DNA from: a virus
Length of the DNA: 38,879 bases
IMG/VR virus record: IMGVR_UViG_3300013004_004504
Location: 1-38,879 of that record
Reading direction: 5' to 3' (one strand)
Shown: positions 25,665 through 34,381 of the stretch, piece by piece
Numbering within the stretch: position 1 is the first letter of the stretch
How the letters are laid out: every line of letters starts with the position of its first letter
Position numbers and translations under genes: made by a program
Notes under the pieces: generated by a model
Told to the model about the DNA's origin: nothing
Databases searched by the model: none
Seen by the model: only the letters and a program-made list of their open reading frames with translations

Positions 25665-26224
25665 TCGTCGTCGACCTCAAGGGTTGGGGCACGCAGATCA
25701 CCAATCTGGACGCGGTGGGCGATGTAGACGCCCATCGCATTGACGGCTTCTTCAGCCTTCTGATCGAGCGCCGGGCGCAGAAACGGCCTGGCAGCGTGCC
25801 CGGGATGCATGACGACGGGCCCGACGAAGTTCTCGCCAATCTTGAGGCTGCCGCGCTTCAGCATCTTGTTCATCGTCCCGATCGAGACCGCACGCGGGCC
25901 ATGCCGAGTCTGGCGGACCGGTTTGTCGGCCTCGGACACCGAGATCAGGTGGGGCGTAACGCCGTATTCGACGAAGAGGCCGAGATAGGAGCCGCTCCCA
26001 CGCAGTTTGACGTAGGATGAGAGCTTCGATCCATCGGTGCGGGTGCCGATCCCGATCGCTTTCTTGAGCTTGCCCGTCCGAACCGGGACATTGGCCTTGG
26101 CCTGCTGCTGAATGACCTTGGCGCCTGCACGCAATCCGCCACGAATGACGTTGCGCTCAAGGTTCTTGGGCAGTTCATCGAGCAGACGCAGCAGCTCGGG
26201 GCCGCCCTTGAGCCTGATGGTCAT
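25661..26224 (-). CDS. HK97 gp10-like head-tail joining protein
   Basis: The 187-residue protein has the family pattern: GGLRAGAKVIQQQAKANVPV, then RTGKLKKAIG, a LGLFVEYGVTPH segment and the closing HAARPFLRPALDQKAEEAV. The region from about 100 to 135 (SVSEADKPVRQTRHGPRAVS) is longer than in short members. gp10-family proteins join the tail to the neck. ATGA overlaps link it to both neighbours. Confidence 0.88.
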   Translation of the reverse strand: MTIRLKGGPELLRLLDELPKNLERNVIRGGLRAGAKVIQQQAKANVPVRTGKLKKAIGIGTRTDGSKLSSYVKLRGSGSYLGLFVEYGVTPHLISVSEADKPVRQTRHGPRAVSIGTMNKMLKRGSLKIGENFVGPVVMHPGHAARPFLRPALDQKAEEAVNAMGVYIAHRVQIGDLRAPTLEVDDE

Positions 26225-26574
26225 GGGGCCGCTCCTTCACTGGAGAGTTCATCGACCATGATCTCCATGGCCTCTCGACGCCCCAGTATTGCCGGACCGG
26301 AAACGATCTGATGGGTGCGATTATCGATGATGATCCGCATGTTCGAGGAGAGGCCGGGCAGATAGCGGATGCGAATTCGGGCAGGCCGGCGGCCGATCTG
26401 GATGCTGTCGGCGAGACGCTCGGCCCGTGAGGGCAGAATGTCCTTCACCTCGGCCCAGACGCAGGCAAATTCGGTCCAGGTGATGGCTTCAGTGCCGTAT
26501 TGCTGGTCACGCGCCACCACTTTGTGTTCAATCCGGATCCGGGCGTCGAGCTTCGAGGCTAGATCCAACGGCAT
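26221..26574 (-). CDS. head closure / head-tail adaptor protein (PF05521-like)
   Basis: The 117-residue beta-barrel type protein contains LDARIRIEHKVVARDQQYGT, AWAEV-like VWAEVKDILPSRAERLADS and RYLPGLSSNMRIIIDNRTHQ, which match the SPP1 gp16/HK97 head-tail adaptor family. It closes the connector channel after DNA filling. Its start lies inside the end of the connector gene (16-bp overlap) and its stop overlaps the gp10-like start. Confidence 0.85.
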   Translation of the reverse strand: MPLDLASKLDARIRIEHKVVARDQQYGTEAITWTEFACVWAEVKDILPSRAERLADSIQIGRRPARIRIRYLPGLSSNMRIIIDNRTHQIVSGPAILGRREAMEIMVDELSSEGAAP

Positions 26575-27101
26575 TGGAGCTGACCCACCAGCGTATCGAA
26601 GGCGAGACAGGGCGCGCCTTCGCGGTTTTCAAACATTGAGGCGGTTTTGACCAAGATTGCGGCCCGGGCAATCTGGAGATCGGGGTCGGTATCGGCGAAC
26701 CCGGCTGAAAGAGTGATGCGGATCAGGCCGTCATCAGCCAGTTGGGGCCAAGACTTGCCTGATGCGGGACGGATGCGGGTGAACCCATTACGCCGCCTCG
26801 CAACATAATCGCCCTCGGGCAGAATTACCTCGCCGCCATTTGCCGCCGTGTAGTGGATCTCGGCCACCGTCACCGGTCGGACCGGCACGGTGATCTCGGG
26901 CAACCAGCTTTCCAGCTGCAATTCGAGGGACTGCTCGCAAAGCTTGAGCCCGGTCAGCAGTTCCAGTTCGGCCTGGGCGGCATCGAGCTTCGCGCCCAGC
27001 AGCAGATCCTCGTCACGACCATCAATGCGCAGCTGCTGGCGCGCTTCCTCGAGCGTCACGGCCCGGTCCTGTGGCGGCTCGAGCGTGACGATCTCGGACA
27101 T
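26559..27101 (-). CDS. head-tail connector protein (gp6/phiE125 gp8 type)
   Basis: The 180-residue protein opens with EPPQDRAVTLEEARQQLRID, then DLLLGAKLDAAQAELELLTG. This is the helical core of phage gp6-like connectors that add a ring below the portal. A beta segment (EIHYTAANGGEVILPEGDYV) follows and a helical C-terminus ends VGQLQCRWI. It sits in the normal place between capsid and closure genes and overlaps the stop of the small upstream gene. Confidence 0.85.
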   Translation of the reverse strand: MSEIVTLEPPQDRAVTLEEARQQLRIDGRDEDLLLGAKLDAAQAELELLTGLKLCEQSLELQLESWLPEITVPVRPVTVAEIHYTAANGGEVILPEGDYVARRRNGFTRIRPASGKSWPQLADDGLIRITLSAGFADTDPDLQIARAAILVKTASMFENREGAPCLAFDTLVGQLQCRWI

Positions 27102-27331
27102 TAGTCAGCCTTGGTACGATGCGTGGAGCCGGACTTGCGGGTCACGGGCTCATCGTCGCTCGCGGCCGTTTGAGCGGGCGCCGGTGCCTCAAGTGCGTCG
27201 ACTTCGATAGCGAGGCCGCGTTCAATCAGGCTGCGACCGGCCTGGTCGTCGACCTCGAAGGTCTGGCCGGTGGTGATGTTGTTAGAGCTCACCGAGCTCA
27301 CATGGACAGTGTCCAGGGCTTTGACGATCAT
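27101..27331 (-). CDS. small hypothetical head-region protein, 76 aa
   Basis: A GGAGGG site precedes the ATG. The protein has a beta-type N-terminal half (IVKALDTVHVSSVSSNNITT, then GQTFEVDDQAGRSLIERGLA) and a disordered, charged C-terminal tail rich in Ala, Pro, Ser and Lys. Many phages have a similar small gene between capsid and connector, sometimes a decoration or head-fibre component. I cannot assign it further. Its stop overlaps the connector start. Confidence 0.7.
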   Translation of the reverse strand: MIVKALDTVHVSSVSSNNITTGQTFEVDDQAGRSLIERGLAIEVDALEAPAPAQTAASDDEPVTRKSGSTHRTKAD

Positions 27332-27351
27332 GGCGTCCCTCCAGAGGTTAT

Positions 27352-27375
27352 GGGGCCGACCGTGAGGCCGACCCC
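27352..27375 (-). other. strong RNA hairpin just after the capsid gene
   Basis: Read on the - strand, GGGGTCGGCC-TCAC-GGTCGGCCCC forms a 10-bp stem with two G-U pairs and a 4-base loop, 7 bases past the capsid stop codon. No U-tract follows, so it is not a standard terminator. It may weaken read-through or protect the capsid mRNA 3' end. Confidence 0.55.
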
Positions 27376-27381
27376 GTCAGA

Positions 27382-28647
27382 TCAGACCTTGGTCGCGGCG
27401 GTGGCCGAGGCCGTGAAGTCACCCTTCACGAAGGCCTCGGGGCGGTAGACCGCGAGCGCGAGACGCTCTTCGGCGAGCACCGTGACCAGGTTCTTGCGGA
27501 AGTTCTGGTCGTCCTCGGTCGAGATCTCGACCACGGCATCCATGCGATCAAAGATCTGGGCGCCCAGCTGGAAGGCGCCGGTCAGGAACTTTCCCGACGC
27601 CATCGACTGGGTGGAAACCACCGGCTGACCCCAGAGCGTCGGCGACAGGTTGCCCTGCGGATTGCCGATGATGAACTGGCCAGTCGTGTCCTTGAGCAGT
27701 TCGATGCTCGCCCAGTCAGCCGGGTGCAGCACGACGCCGGTGGACATCAGTTCCGACAGCGCGGTCTGCAGCATGGCGAGACGCAGGACATCGATCTTGG
27801 TGACCGGAGCCGGGATTGTGATTGGCGGCGTGAACGCAGTTGCCTGCGTGTAGATGCCGTTCAGATCCGTGCCCGTGCCGCCGCCGTTCAGCAGCTGGTT
27901 TTCCTCGACCAGCGCCAGGCCGTAGGTCAGACGACCGTCGATGTAGGACTGGAGCATCGGCACGTCGTCAAGGATCTGGCGGGTCGCCAGTACCCAGTGA
28001 GCGATCGTGGTAACACTGCTGGTCACGACATCGAATTTGATGTCCGTCTGCGGCTTGGTGGCGCCTGCCGTTTCCGAGACGGTGGCAGCCGCGTTGGTGA
28101 AGCCCGTTTCCTTGACGTACTGCACCGCATTGCTGGCAGTCCGCCCGGGCGTGAGAAGGTCACGCACGGTAAGGCGCCGCTGCCCCGGGGCAATGACGCC
28201 CGGAATGCGGTCCGGGACGATCAGATCACCCGCCGAGCCATTGGCATCGGTGGTGAGCGAGGAGATGATCGATTTTACCTCGACGCTGGCGCGGCCGCGC
28301 GCGGTCTTGCTGTTCAGGAAAGGCTGGATCGCCTCGTTGGTGACGACCTGTTCGCCGAGCGTGCGGGCCTCGACGCGTTCGTCATCCTGCTTCTTGCGGG
28401 CGAGCTTCTGCTCGACCTCATCAAGGCGGGCCTTGGCTTCGTTGAGGGCGGTCAGCGCCTCGTCGGCCAGCTGCTTGGTCGAGGCAGACAGTTCTTCACC
28501 CTTGGCAGCCTTGCCGAGGGCTTCCTCGGCGAGCGCCTTGACCTCGTCATGGCGGGTGTCGAAGTCCTTCTTTACGGCTTGCTGCTGCGCATCGAACGCA
28601 GCCTTCACTTCGCCGGCAAGCTGCTCGGCGCTCTTGGTGTCAGTCAT
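27382..28647 (-). CDS. HK97-type major capsid protein with N-terminal scaffold domain
   Basis: The 421-residue protein has a charged coiled coil at residues about 1-105 (KAAFDAQQQAVKKDFDTRHD, then EEALGKAAKGEELS), the delta domain that scaffolds assembly and is later cleaved. The HK97 fold follows: SLTTDANGSAGDLIVPDRIP, AHWVLATRQILDDVPMLQSY, LLNGGGTGTDLNGIY, and a C-terminal LVTVLAEERLALAVYRPEAF. The prohead protease lies immediately upstream in the operon. A GGAG site precedes the start. Confidence 0.95.
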   Translation of the reverse strand: MTDTKSAEQLAGEVKAAFDAQQQAVKKDFDTRHDEVKALAEEALGKAAKGEELSASTKQLADEALTALNEAKARLDEVEQKLARKKQDDERVEARTLGEQVVTNEAIQPFLNSKTARGRASVEVKSIISSLTTDANGSAGDLIVPDRIPGVIAPGQRRLTVRDLLTPGRTASNAVQYVKETGFTNAAATVSETAGATKPQTDIKFDVVTSSVTTIAHWVLATRQILDDVPMLQSYIDGRLTYGLALVEENQLLNGGGTGTDLNGIYTQATAFTPPITIPAPVTKIDVLRLAMLQTALSELMSTGVVLHPADWASIELLKDTTGQFIIGNPQGNLSPTLWGQPVVSTQSMASGKFLTGAFQLGAQIFDRMDAVVEISTEDDQNFRKNLVTVLAEERLALAVYRPEAFVKGDFTASATAATKV

Positions 28648-28670
28648 GGGTAGCTCCGTGGGAGTGAGGT

Positions 28671-29330
28671 TCAGCCGCGAATTTGTGCGGCGAGTGCCGA
28701 CAGGAAGTCGGTGGTGTTCTCACTGCCGGACTCACTCCGGAGCAGTGACTTGAGGCCTTTGCCCGCGATTGCGGTGGCCTGGCTTTTCGAGAACCCTGCC
28801 TCGCGCAGGAAATTCTCAAAATCGGGAAGCGATGGAAGGATCTGGCCGTCGGTCACGGTCTTAACCGCGGTGACCTTCGCCTCGGTATTCATGGGCATGG
28901 TGACGAGGCTGATTTCGCGAAGATCGATCTTCTTCAGCCGCAGCACACCTGCCTTGTAGGGATCAGGCGCGGCGCCGCCCTTGGGGATGGTGTAGCCGAT
29001 CGAGAGACCGCCAAGCGCCCCGTGCTTCAGCTTGCCATAGGCGCGCTGGGCGACCGGATCGCCGTCGAGAATGAGCTGTCCACGCACAAACAGGCCGCGA
29101 TCATCCTCGAAGATGTCGCGCCACACGCCGATCGGTTCGCGCTGGTCGTGCTGCCATAGCATCGGGATGCCCCAGCCTTCGGCGCGGGCCTTGGCGACGC
29201 TTTCGCGGAATGCGCCCGGTTCGATGAGGTCACCGCCCTGGTCGACATTGCCAAAGGTCGAAGCATAGCCTTCGAACTGGCCGGTGTCCTGCAGATCACT
29301 GGATTTGAGGGTCAGAGTGAGATGTTTCAT
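28671..29330 (-). CDS. HK97-family prohead protease
   Basis: The 219-residue protein has the family motifs in order: GYASTFGNVDQGGDLIEPGA, then FRES, His61 in MLWQHDQREPIGVW and Ser110 in GGLSIGY. His and Ser are the expected catalytic residues of this serine peptidase (S78-like). It processes the capsid delta domain during maturation. The C-terminal about 65 residues (LPDFENFLREAGFSKSQATA, then IAGKGL) are helical and may hold it to the capsid. It is coupled to the portal gene by ATGA. Confidence 0.93.
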   Translation of the reverse strand: MKHLTLTLKSSDLQDTGQFEGYASTFGNVDQGGDLIEPGAFRESVAKARAEGWGIPMLWQHDQREPIGVWRDIFEDDRGLFVRGQLILDGDPVAQRAYGKLKHGALGGLSIGYTIPKGGAAPDPYKAGVLRLKKIDLREISLVTMPMNTEAKVTAVKTVTDGQILPSLPDFENFLREAGFSKSQATAIAGKGLKSLLRSESGSENTTDFLSALAAQIRG

Positions 29331-30574
29331 TTAGGGGGCTCCGATGGGGCAATAGCTCCGGTGTGCGACAGCAATCCTGCCTGGGTGATGGGCACGTTCT
29401 GCATCTGCATGCGGGGGACATCGCCACCGTCGACCGGCGGCAGGTTCTCAAGGGCGCGGACCTCGTTGATGGTCATCACGCCATTGGACAGCATCTGCTG
29501 GTAGAAGGAGGCGCGCGCACCACTGTCGCCGCGCAGCAGACCTTCCAGGTTAAATTCGATCACAAGCCCAGCTTGGCGGTCAGCAGGGGAGAGCAGTTGT
29601 TTCGCCAGCGCCTGCTCGATGCGTTTGAGACGCCGCCGCAGCGTGAACTTCTGAAACCCCAGCGTCTGCTGTTCGAGGCCGGTGCCCCAACTGGTTGTCT
29701 TCTCGGTGTGTCCGACCATGAACGGCGGCACGCCGAAGAAGCGGCAAACTTCCTCGACCGAGAATGCCCGGCTCTGCAGCATCTGCGCATCTTCCGGGCT
29801 GATCGAGAGCTGGACCCAGTCCATGCCGCGATCGAGCAGCATGGGCCGCCCGGCATTGATTGCCCCGGCAAACTTCTCCTGCAACAGTTCCTCGGCCATC
29901 TTCCGCTGGTCGAGGGTAAGCGTGTCGGCGGTCTTCAAAAGACCTGAGGGCCGGACCCCGTTACGGAACGTGTCTCCCGAGGCCCGTTCGATTGCCTGCG
30001 CGAGGCCAAAGGTCTGTCGGCCGAACGAAAGTGTAGAAAGACCGCCCAGCGGATTGCCGCCAAAGCCCCGGATGTGGAGCATGTTGTCCTGGCTGACCAC
30101 CGACCGGACGCCGTCGTCAGACCACTCATATTCTAGGCTACCGTCGCGCAGACGGCGCACCGTCATCAGTTCCGGCGCGATAGGAACACTGAGCGCCACT
30201 ACCCGGCCGTTGCTGCCTCGGATGATCTCGGCATAGGCATTGCCATTGAGTTCAATGCAGGCGCAGATGAATTCCCAGAAGTCGACCGCAGTCTGATCCG
30301 CATTGGGGCTGTCGTGCAGGATCCGGTAAAGCGGATGATCGGTTGCGACCATCCTTGTGCCGCCTCGGGTGCGGTAAACCATGAGCGGCAGCGAGGCGAT
30401 CGTGCCAGCGAGCAGATTAACGCACGCCCATGCCGAGGCGAGCCCCAGCACTGAAGTCGTCGAGACCACTTCGCCCGTCGTCGTGGTGCGCCCGCCTACC
30501 GGCTGCACCAGCCGCGGATCAGTAAGGCCGATGGAGCGCGCGATGTATCCGAGCGCCTTTTGAAAGAGGTTCAT
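29327..30574 (-). CDS. HK97-family portal protein
   Basis: The 415-residue protein has typical portal features: SAWACVNLLAGTIASLPLMV followed by YRTRGG, LYRILHDSPNADQTAVDFWE, the NAYAEIIRGSNGRV strand, and the clip/stem helices with FRNGVRPSGLLK and VCRFFGVPPFMVGHTEKTT. The portal forms the twelve-subunit ring for DNA entry. ATGA overlaps connect it to TerL and the protease. No anomalies are seen. Confidence 0.94.
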   Translation of the reverse strand: MNLFQKALGYIARSIGLTDPRLVQPVGGRTTTTGEVVSTTSVLGLASAWACVNLLAGTIASLPLMVYRTRGGTRMVATDHPLYRILHDSPNADQTAVDFWEFICACIELNGNAYAEIIRGSNGRVVALSVPIAPELMTVRRLRDGSLEYEWSDDGVRSVVSQDNMLHIRGFGGNPLGGLSTLSFGRQTFGLAQAIERASGDTFRNGVRPSGLLKTADTLTLDQRKMAEELLQEKFAGAINAGRPMLLDRGMDWVQLSISPEDAQMLQSRAFSVEEVCRFFGVPPFMVGHTEKTTSWGTGLEQQTLGFQKFTLRRRLKRIEQALAKQLLSPADRQAGLVIEFNLEGLLRGDSGARASFYQQMLSNGVMTINEVRALENLPPVDGGDVPRMQMQNVPITQAGLLSHTGAIAPSEPPK

Positions 30575-32355
30575 GCCGTCAGGCTCTTCAGCCAGTCGTC
30601 AATGGAGCCGCCAGTGTCGCCCGCCATCGCTGCCCCCACTGCCATGCACAGCGCCACGGCTGCGTCGATTTTGTTGATGGCTCGCTGCTTGGAGAGCCAC
30701 TTGTTGTCCCAGCGGTCGGTCTCGGTGACCGCCGACATCATTGCGGAAATGAGGACCGGATTGCGCTTCAGGCGGATCCGGCCCTCAAGGATCAGTTCTT
30801 CCAGATGCCGAAGCGAGCCCGGCATCCAGAGACCTTCGGTCATCTCGCCCGCTGGCTTGGCCCGCTTGGTGCCGCCCTGCGGGTGCTCGACAAAGGTCAG
30901 GTCGAGCCCGAGTTCAGCGACTTCCTCCTCGAACCGGCGAAAAGCGTATCGATCGTATGCGACCGCCTCGACCCGGTAGTCCGAAGCCATCTCGGCCAGA
31001 GCCTGCGCCACATGGCGAAAGCTGATGTTCTCGCCTTGCGGCGCATTCAGAAATCCGTCTGCGACCCAGAGGTCGTAAGGCTGCTTGTCCCGCAGAACCC
31101 GGGCAGCCAGCGTGTCGCCCGGCGTCCAGACTTCGACCCAGGCATCAAAGCAGGGTTTGCCATCCTTCTCGCCGCTGCGCTGAACCGCCGCCAGTGCGGT
31201 CAAATCCCGGTTCTGACTAAGGTCGAGGCCGAGCCAGACAGGCTGGCCGACCTTCGGTTCGAACTCCGCCAGCAGCGGCTCGAGCGTTGCCCGGGCCATC
31301 CAAGCGGTCTCGGCGTCGGTCCACACGCAGAAGTGAAGACGCAGGATCCCGTTGAGCTGTCCTGGAATCGCCTTGGCCTGCGCCACAACCTCAGTCAGGT
31401 ACTGCTCGGTGATCGTGACGCCCAGAAGCGGGTTCGCCTTGATCCAGCAACTGGGGTCGGTCAGCGGATCGTCGCTCTCATCGAGAGCGCAAACATAGCT
31501 GAACGTCGTGTCATCTATGACCTGCCCGAAAAAGGTCGGGTCGGTCACCGCATCGGGGTTGCCAGCAGCTACCCGGACAGCGTGTTCGTGTTCCTCCCAG
31601 GCAACTGAATTGCGGTCTGAACCGGAGTTCGTGATCATGAACAGCAGCGGATCGCGGCGGAACTTGAAGCCACGCTCCAGCATTTCGATGATCGAGCGGT
31701 CTGGCAGCTCGTGGATCTCGTCAGCGAGCACGAAGTAGGGGCGGGGCCCCGATCCGGTCTTGCCCGTATCTCGCGACACTGGTCGGAAAAAGCTCCCTGT
31801 AGGCAAGTGTGCGATGTTAAACTCGCGACTTGGACCACCTGAGAAGCTTAGGCGGCGGGCGAGAGAAGGGGACTGGCGTACCATCCTCACTGCGTCACGG
31901 AACAGGATGTTGGCCTGCTCTTTCTTGGCCGCGGCCGCGTAGATCTGGGCGCCGGCCTCCTTGCAGGCGGTCATGCCATAGATGCCGATGCCGCCTGCTA
32001 CCGGCGACTTCCCGTTGCCTTTGCCTTGCTCGATGTAGGCTCGACGGAACCGGCGCCTGCCATCCTTGCGCTTCCAGCCGAAAACCGAACCGATGATGAA
32101 GGCTTGGCTCGGTTGAAGCTCGAAGGGTTGACCCTCAAACTGACCTTCCGAAAGCTTCAGCACCTCCTCGAAGAAAGCGAAGGCGTGGTTTGCGGCATCG
32201 TGATCAAACCAGATGCCATCCTTACGCTTAAGGTCGGCGATGTGCCTCTTGCAGGCGTTACGAACGTGGGGTCCGGCGACAATCTCGCCCGACACCACAG
32301 CCGTGGCATAGGCCAGCGTGCGGTCAGGCGAAGAACCGGTCGGCGGGGTCGCCAC
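30571..32355 (-). CDS. terminase large subunit
   Basis: The start is taken as GTG 32355, with GGAAGA just upstream. A GTG at 32394 would extend it by 13 residues. The protein of about 594 residues has an N-terminal ATPase with Walker A GKGNGKS (about 111-117) and Walker B FVLADEIHEL, and a C-terminal RNase H-like nuclease with LGLDLSQNRDLTALAAV holding the first metal-binding Asp. It cuts and pumps phage DNA through the portal. The start overlaps the end of the small terminase gene, and the stop overlaps the portal ATG. Confidence 0.93.
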   Translation of the reverse strand: MATPPTGSSPDRTLAYATAVVSGEIVAGPHVRNACKRHIADLKRKDGIWFDHDAANHAFAFFEEVLKLSEGQFEGQPFELQPSQAFIIGSVFGWKRKDGRRRFRRAYIEQGKGNGKSPVAGGIGIYGMTACKEAGAQIYAAAAKKEQANILFRDAVRMVRQSPSLARRLSFSGGPSREFNIAHLPTGSFFRPVSRDTGKTGSGPRPYFVLADEIHELPDRSIIEMLERGFKFRRDPLLFMITNSGSDRNSVAWEEHEHAVRVAAGNPDAVTDPTFFGQVIDDTTFSYVCALDESDDPLTDPSCWIKANPLLGVTITEQYLTEVVAQAKAIPGQLNGILRLHFCVWTDAETAWMARATLEPLLAEFEPKVGQPVWLGLDLSQNRDLTALAAVQRSGEKDGKPCFDAWVEVWTPGDTLAARVLRDKQPYDLWVADGFLNAPQGENISFRHVAQALAEMASDYRVEAVAYDRYAFRRFEEEVAELGLDLTFVEHPQGGTKRAKPAGEMTEGLWMPGSLRHLEELILEGRIRLKRNPVLISAMMSAVTETDRWDNKWLSKQRAINKIDAAVALCMAVGAAMAGDTGGSIDDWLKSLTA

Positions 32356-32806
32356 TTTCTTCCGGCGGCTCGGCCGAGATCCTGCTCCTTGCACTGGGCG
32401 TCATCCCGAATTCTGCGGCGTAACGCATCATGTCCGCCGCCGCCTTGTTGGCAGTTCCCACCAGCGGGTTCTGGATCGCGTTGCCGTTCGATGTCTTGAT
32501 CATGAGGCCGCCGGTCAGCTGGTCCTTCTCGGCCATCTTGGCGATGGCCCGTTCGGCCTGGACCCAGCGTCCATAGGCCATGGCGTAGGCAGCAAGTGCC
32601 GCCCGGTCGATCTCGGACAAGATGCCGAGGTTGAAGAGCTCGGTTGCCACCCGGTTCCATTCCTCGACCGCATCGGAGGTGAGGTGGGCTGGCGGCGCTG
32701 GTATTGCAGCCTTGGTCTTGGCCTCTTTGCGGTTGACCTTTCGCTTACCCGGATTGGAGGTCACAAGCTTGAGCTGCGTAGGCTTCGGCTTTCTGCCGGT
32801 AATCAT
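32324..32806 (-). CDS. terminase small subunit, P27 family
   Basis: The 160-residue protein opens with a Lys-rich MITGRKPKPTQLKLVTSNPG, then KRKVNRKEAKT, and continues with IPAPPAHLTSDAVEEWNRVA and DRAALAAYAMAYGRWVQAER. These are the signature of P27-type small terminases. It recognises phage DNA and recruits TerL. It overlaps TerL at its end and the methyltransferase stop at its start (ATGA), so the three are co-translated. Confidence 0.92.
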   Translation of the reverse strand: MITGRKPKPTQLKLVTSNPGKRKVNRKEAKTKAAIPAPPAHLTSDAVEEWNRVATELFNLGILSEIDRAALAAYAMAYGRWVQAERAIAKMAEKDQLTGGLMIKTSNGNAIQNPLVGTANKAAADMMRYAAEFGMTPSARSRISAEPPEESGDPADRFFA

Positions 32807-34056
32807 GCGGCCTCAGCTATTCTCCCGCCTGCAATTTCGTCGAAAGTCCGGCCGTCCCCTTCAAGGGTCGCAGCCTGGCCGGTGAAATCCTGCCAGCGCT
32901 TCACGGCCACATCGATGTAAGCGGGATTAAGCTCGATGGCGTGGATGGCGCGGCCGGTCATCTCACCGGCGATGATAGTGGTGCCCGAGCCAGAGAAAGG
33001 CTCGTAGACAGCCTGGCCCGGGCTGGAATTGTTCTCGATCGGGCGCTTCATGCACTCGACCGGCTTTTGGGTGCCGTGGCCGGTTTCGTTCTTCTTGGGC
33101 TTGGCGATGTGCCAAACGGTGGTCTGCTTGCGGTCACCGGCCCAGTGACCTTTGGCCCCCTTCTTCACGGCATACCAGCAGGGCTCATGTTCCCAGTGGT
33201 AATCGCCTCGTGAAAGGACAAGCTGGCCCTTGTCCCAGATGATCTGGGAACGCAGGTGGAAATCGCAGGCAGCGAGACTGTCGCCGACAACACCGGCAAA
33301 CAGACCTGCATGCCAAACGTAGGCAACATCGCCTGGGAACAGTGCCCACGCGTCGCGCCAGTCGGCCTTGTCATCGTTCAACACCTTGCCCTTGGCTGAG
33401 CCCGAGGCGGCAACGCCAGCTTTCTCGCGCCAGCCTGGATCATACTCTACGCCGTAAGGAGGATCGGTGACCATCAGGTGGGGTGAAACGCCGTTCAGCG
33501 CCTTGGCGACGGCTTCGGCATCGGTGCTGTCGCCGCAGACCAGCCGGTGCTTGCCGAGCAGCCAGACATCGCCGGATTTGGTGATGGGCTCGATCGGCGC
33601 TTCCGGAATTGCGTCGGGGTCGGTCAGGCCATCGGTCTTCTCGGTCAGCAGCTTTGACAACTCGTCGGCCGAGAACCCGGTCAGCATCAGGTCGAAATCG
33701 AAACCCTGCAGATCGCCCAGTTCGACGGCCAGCAGTTCAAGGTCCCAGCCAGCATTCAACGCCAGCTTATTGTCGGCGATGACGTAGGCCTTCTTCTGGG
33801 CCTCGCTCCAGCCCTTGGCGACCATGGTCGGTATCTGCGTCAGCCCCAGCTTGCGCGCAGCAAGCAGACGTCCATGGCCAGCAATCAGCCCGCCATCTTC
33901 ATCAACGAGGATCGGATTGGTCCAGCCCCATTCACGGATTGAGGCAGCGATCTGCGCAACCTGTTCATCCGAGTGCGTGCGGGAGTTGCGCGCATAGGGC
34001 GTGATCTTCTCTATCGGCCAGAACTCACTGCTCTGGGCCGGCCAGTTCTGATCCAT
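32803..34056 (-). CDS. ParB-like domain fused to DNA methyltransferase (N6/N4 type)
   Basis: The 417-residue protein has an N-terminal ParB/Srx-like domain at about 10-75 (KITPYARNSRTHSDEQVAQI, then GGLIAGHGRLLAARKLG). The methyltransferase follows, with the catalytic DPPY at 198-201 before the SAM motif FSGSG at 354-358, the beta-class order. A Cys/Trp-rich middle (YHWEHEPCWYAVKKGAKGHW) is typical. Such phage enzymes methylate adenine or cytosine in short sites, which could evade restriction or BREX, or tune packaging. AAGGA precedes the start, and the stop overlaps the TerS ATG. The target sequence cannot be read from sequence. Confidence 0.9.
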   Translation of the reverse strand: MDQNWPAQSSEFWPIEKITPYARNSRTHSDEQVAQIAASIREWGWTNPILVDEDGGLIAGHGRLLAARKLGLTQIPTMVAKGWSEAQKKAYVIADNKLALNAGWDLELLAVELGDLQGFDFDLMLTGFSADELSKLLTEKTDGLTDPDAIPEAPIEPITKSGDVWLLGKHRLVCGDSTDAEAVAKALNGVSPHLMVTDPPYGVEYDPGWREKAGVAASGSAKGKVLNDDKADWRDAWALFPGDVAYVWHAGLFAGVVGDSLAACDFHLRSQIIWDKGQLVLSRGDYHWEHEPCWYAVKKGAKGHWAGDRKQTTVWHIAKPKKNETGHGTQKPVECMKRPIENNSSPGQAVYEPFSGSGTTIIAGEMTGRAIHAIELNPAYIDVAVKRWQDFTGQAATLEGDGRTFDEIAGGRIAEAA

Positions 34057-34156
34057 AGATATCCTTGGATAGCGTTTGGCCGCGGAAGCCTTCAGGCTCG
34101 CGGCGCGCGGTAAAAATGTCAGGTCGAAGGGTAGTTGGGGGGCTATTGCCCTCGGG

Positions 34157-34381
34157 TCAGACCAGTTCGAGCTCGTTCAGTACCTTGGCCGTGTCGAGCA
34201 ACTGGCCGGTCCGGACCGTGATTTCGATAGTTAAACTGCCGGCGGTCGCGCTAGCGTAGGCGCCGCCTTCGTAGAGTGCTTTTTCAATCGTCTCGATTAA
34301 ATTGACGATCCGGCTGCGCTCGAAGTTCTCGGGCTTCGTGCGGATTGCGAGGCGGATCGTGCTGGTTGCACTTGCGCTCAT
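34157..34381 (-). CDS. small hypothetical phage protein, 74 aa
   Basis: The protein is Ser/Thr/Ile-rich (TSTIRLAIRTKPENFERSRI, then VNLIETIEKALYEGGA) with an alpha-beta pattern and no recognised domain. Its ATG overlaps the stop of the 120-residue gene (ATGA), so they form a pair. About 100 bases without a clear gene or terminator separate it from the methyltransferase start. Confidence 0.65.
   Translation of the reverse strand: MSASATSTIRLAIRTKPENFERSRIVNLIETIEKALYEGGAYASATAGSLTIEITVRTGQLLDTAKVLNELELV

Noticed and set aside
34130-34156. Terminator-like GGGGGC-TATT-GCCCTC after the 74-residue gene
   Set aside because: A short stem with a G-U pair and no U-tract; too weak to call.
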